From Echinochloa phyllopogon (Eukaryota; Streptophyta; Magnoliopsida; Poales; Poaceae), in contig BTCW01000003.1 of NCBI GenBank assembly GCA_033239725.1, positions 5,367,501 through 5,431,500 of the forward strand: a DNA stretch of 64,000 bases, written 5' to 3'. Of this stretch, positions 62,063-64,000 are shown piece by piece. Positions within the stretch are counted from its first letter, which is position 1; each line of letters begins with the position of its first letter. Both the position numbers and the translations under genes were made by a program. The notes below the pieces were generated by a model. It was not told where the DNA came from. It saw only the letters and a program-made list of their open reading frames with translations, and ran no database searches.

Positions 62063-64000
62063 TCAGGCTCGGACTATTGGAACGGTTCGTTTTAACTTGC
62101 GGCACTGCCTAATTAGCTCACCACTTTCACTATAATAGACATATATTATTCGCAGTGAATTTGGGAGGCGTTCCACCTTCGGCAGTGACCGGATGGCTGG
62201 ACAGGATTGGATATACAACTCTTGCAGTGAACTTGGGAGGCCATCCTTACTCAGCGAAGACAATGCTTCACAGCTATAAATCTCTAATTTTTGTAGAGAA
62301 TTTGGAAGCCTGTTCATGGGCAGTGACCGGATAGCTGGACAGCTCTGGATACTCAATGTCTTGAGGTTGGCAAGTCTATGCAGGCCTGCAGGGAGGTACT
62401 GCAGTTTTGTGCAGAAAATAAATCTGAGATCCCGGAGAGAGGTGAGGAGCTGCAGGGCCTCCTCCTGCTCCTTTGTGAAGCACTCCGTTTCGTTGTCATA
62501 CTGGACTTGTAAGCTGGTGAGAGAGGATGAGAGCAGGCTGCAGATGGGCTTAGAAAGGACCCACGGGGCGCCATCTGTTTCTAGGTACAGTAGTTTGGAG
62601 GACAGGGAAGAAAGCGCTTGTTCATGCAGCAATGATGCCTCGGAACCAACAAAGAAACCTGGGCTTTTGTTGACGGATAATCTGGCCAGGTGACCTTGTG
62701 CGAGGAGAGGCCGTAGCCCATGGAATCTTAAATCCCAACAGCCACGCACGACTAAATTTTCGAGAGAGATAAGGTTTGAGAGAGGCACCGATGGTGCCTC
62801 CATGCTCCCTACCTTATGAAGATGGAGCTTTTGCAGGGAGCTCGGGAAAGGAAACGAATGGGAGAAGAACTTTGGGCAATGGTAAATCATCAACTTCCGG
62901 AGGAAGCGCAGACCTTGGAGCCCTCCTCCAGTTTCCCCTGTTTCTTTGTCGTTGGGTTGGAGGCTCAACTCTCTGCATCCGAAAACTGTCAAGTCCCCTA
63001 GTTGGGGAGGCAAGAGGAGCAGCCCTTCGGCATCCGATGTGGCTATCTCCTGCTCCTCTCCTCTTGTGTCCTGCTGTTGCTGTACCATCTGTGTGCTTTC
63101 TGCTTCATTAACTGAAGATGATGGCAATGATGTGGATTTTGATTGTATCTGCTGCTGGACTACTCCCAGACCTGTTATTTTCTGACAATAACGTATATTT
63201 AGGTTGGTGAGCTTTGGGAAGTAGGATAGCAGTAGCCGTGTCAATTCCTTCCCACCAGTACCGCACGATATGATCTTAATGGACTCAACTGGAAATTTGT
63301 ATTTGACATGGCTCTCACCTCCCCCCACCAAGAAAGTGCTACTTGAATTCCGTACAATCAGTGACTTCAGAGATGATAACATTTGCAGGAGATGAAATGG
63401 TAAAGGAGGGCATTTATTCATTTCCAACGATGTTAGTTCGGATAGATTAGGAAAAGCCAGGGAATTCCACAATGATCTCTCCTGAGCATCTTTACCCGCA
63501 ATCTCCAAATGGCATCTGAAATCAGCACTTTTTCTGTAGTTCAGCTGTTTAAAATCTGAACCAACTGCATGCATATTGGCAGAGCATGGAGCATTGGTCC
63601 AAGGAATAGTAGGCACCCATAACAAGTTTGGACAACCTTGAATCTTAAGGTTCTGTAAACTAGGAAACCAATCCATGTTCCCTGCTTTCCCAGCTTGTTG
63701 ATGGCAAGAAGGATGCACATGCAACAAGTTTGGACAATCTATAATCTTAAGATCTTGAAGACTAGGGAACCAATCCATGTCTCCTGCTTGCTCAGCTGGT
63801 TGGTGGCCACTAGGATGTGAAAATGACAATTCCAATAGTTCTAGGCAACCCTGTATGACAAGTTTTTCCAAGTGAGGAAACAAATGAGAAGAGCCGTGTT
63901 GAACCCATTTTTCCAAGTTTTGGATACGAACTAGTTCTAGCCTTTTCAAATTTATAAAGCTCTGACTTGGACAATCTTCACAATGCTCATTAAGCATATG
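62063..64000 (-). CDS. NLR (NBS-LRR) resistance-type protein, LRR domain, partial at right edge
   Basis: An open frame of 645 codons from the window edge to TGA at 62063-62065. It contains irregular plant LRRs of the CC-NBS-LRR type, such as FPHLEKLVIQGCLELLEL, LTSLEMNKCPPLP, LQKLEIYSCEALSSL and LQELYIQSCPAIRSLP. There is a polar Gln/Ser/Glu-rich insert (QQQIQSKSTSLPSSSVNEAE..) about mid-way. The NB-ARC and N-terminal domains would lie to the right, outside the window. A likely 3' UTR intron runs from 62051 (CCAAG/GTAACAAAC) to 61920 (TTTGCAG). Such proteins detect pathogen effectors. No stop or shift is seen in the visible part. Confidence 0.88.
   Translation of the reverse strand, partial: HMLNEHCEDCPSQSFINLKRLELVRIQNLEKWVQHGSSHLFPHLEKLVIQGCLELLELSFSHPSGHQPAEQAGDMDWFPSLQDLKIIDCPNLLHVHPSCHQQAGKAGNMDWFPSLQNLKIQGCPNLLWVPTIPWTNAPCSANMHAVGSDFKQLNYRKSADFRCHLEIAGKDAQERSLWNSLAFPNLSELTSLEMNKCPPLPFHLLQMLSSLKSLIVRNSSSTFLVGGGESHVKYKFPVESIKIISCGTGGKELTRLLLSYFPKLTNLNIRYCQKITGLGVVQQQIQSKSTSLPSSSVNEAESTQMVQQQQDTRGEEQEIATSDAEGLLLLPPQLGDLTVFGCRELSLQPNDKETGETGGGLQGLRFLRKLMIYHCPKFFSHSFPFPSSLQKLHLHKVGSMEAPSVPLSNLISLENLVVRGCWDLRFHGLRPLLAQGHLARLSVNKSPGFFVGSEASLLHEQALSSLSSKLLYLETDGAPWVLSKPICSLLSSSLTSLQVQYDNETECFTKEQEEALQLLTSLRDLRFIFCTKLQYLPAGLHRLANLKTLSIQSCPAIRSLPMNRLPNSLQKLEIYSCEALSSLSKDGLPSSLQELYIQSCPAIRSLPKVERLPNSLRIIYVYYSESGELIRQCRKLKRTVPIVRA
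63621..63824 (-). repeat. 102-bp (34-residue) tandem LRR duplication in the NLR gene
   Basis: AACAAGTTTGGACAA at 63621 and 63723, and ACCAATCCATGT at 63667 and 63769, show two copies with a 102-base period. Each encodes MDWFPSLQ(D/N)LKI..CPNLL followed by a His/Gln/Ala linker (HQPAEQAGD / HQQAGKAGN). The copies differ at several codons, so the duplication is not the newest event. Confidence 0.85.

Noticed and set aside
1..64000. CRISPR arrays, bacterial operons, tRNA and rRNA genes
   Set aside because: The window is plant nuclear DNA. The only tRNA-like sequence is the SINE at 57425-57554, and no regularly spaced identical repeats were seen.

Overview
The window is plant nuclear DNA, almost certainly from a grass (Poaceae). 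The evidence is the many-exon genes with GC-rich first exons, the grass-type F-box/LRR and NLR fragments, Stowaway MITEs, a tRNA-derived SINE, an autonomous-type plant Helitron and a Tekay-like Ty3/gypsy chromovirus with 3.4 kb LTRs. The genus cannot be fixed by eye. All exon borders were read by eye from GT/AG sites, reading phase and family similarity; there is no transcript evidence.

Layout. 1-1363 (+): 3' half of an F-box/LRR/FBD-type gene. 2722-12210 (-): a complete exocyst SEC10 gene of 24 coding exons (807 codons, phases all consistent), convergent with the F-box gene and carrying a Stowaway MITE and a foldback-like element in its introns. 13437-27794 (+): a probable 14.4 kb Helitron. 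It holds a decayed Rep part, an open PIF1-type helicase, a GC-rich Mutator-like insertion, a small MITE, and two host-like gene pieces: an F-box/DUF295 gene (-) and a Ulp1/C48 protease gene (+). 29090-34642 (-): a complete six-exon gene for a 1176-residue Ser-rich plant protein with a CxxC...CxxC motif and a C-terminal CaaX box; its 5' UTR carries a ~1.4 kb intron and its promoter lies near 36.4 kb.

41260-55009 (-): a full-length Ty3/gypsy element with perfect 5-bp target duplications, tRNA-iMet primer site, two paralogous extra ORFs before gag, gag-protease, and an interrupted pol with a chromodomain. 55-60 kb is intergenic but rich in small elements that can be delimited exactly: a 5'-truncated LINE (14-bp TSD), a SINE (10-bp TSD) and a 967-bp hAT element (8-bp TSD). 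It also has a promoter-like cluster of six TGGGCT/AGCCCA motifs. 62063-64000 (-): the LRR end of an NLR resistance-type gene that continues past the right edge.

The two ordinary cellular genes (SEC10 and the CaaX protein) look functional. The F-box/LRR and NLR genes are cut by the window edges. The most unusual material is in the mobile elements: a Helitron carrying both F-box and SUMO-protease-like pieces with multiplied exons, and a recently inserted retrotransposon with a duplicated ORF of unknown function although its own pol is broken.
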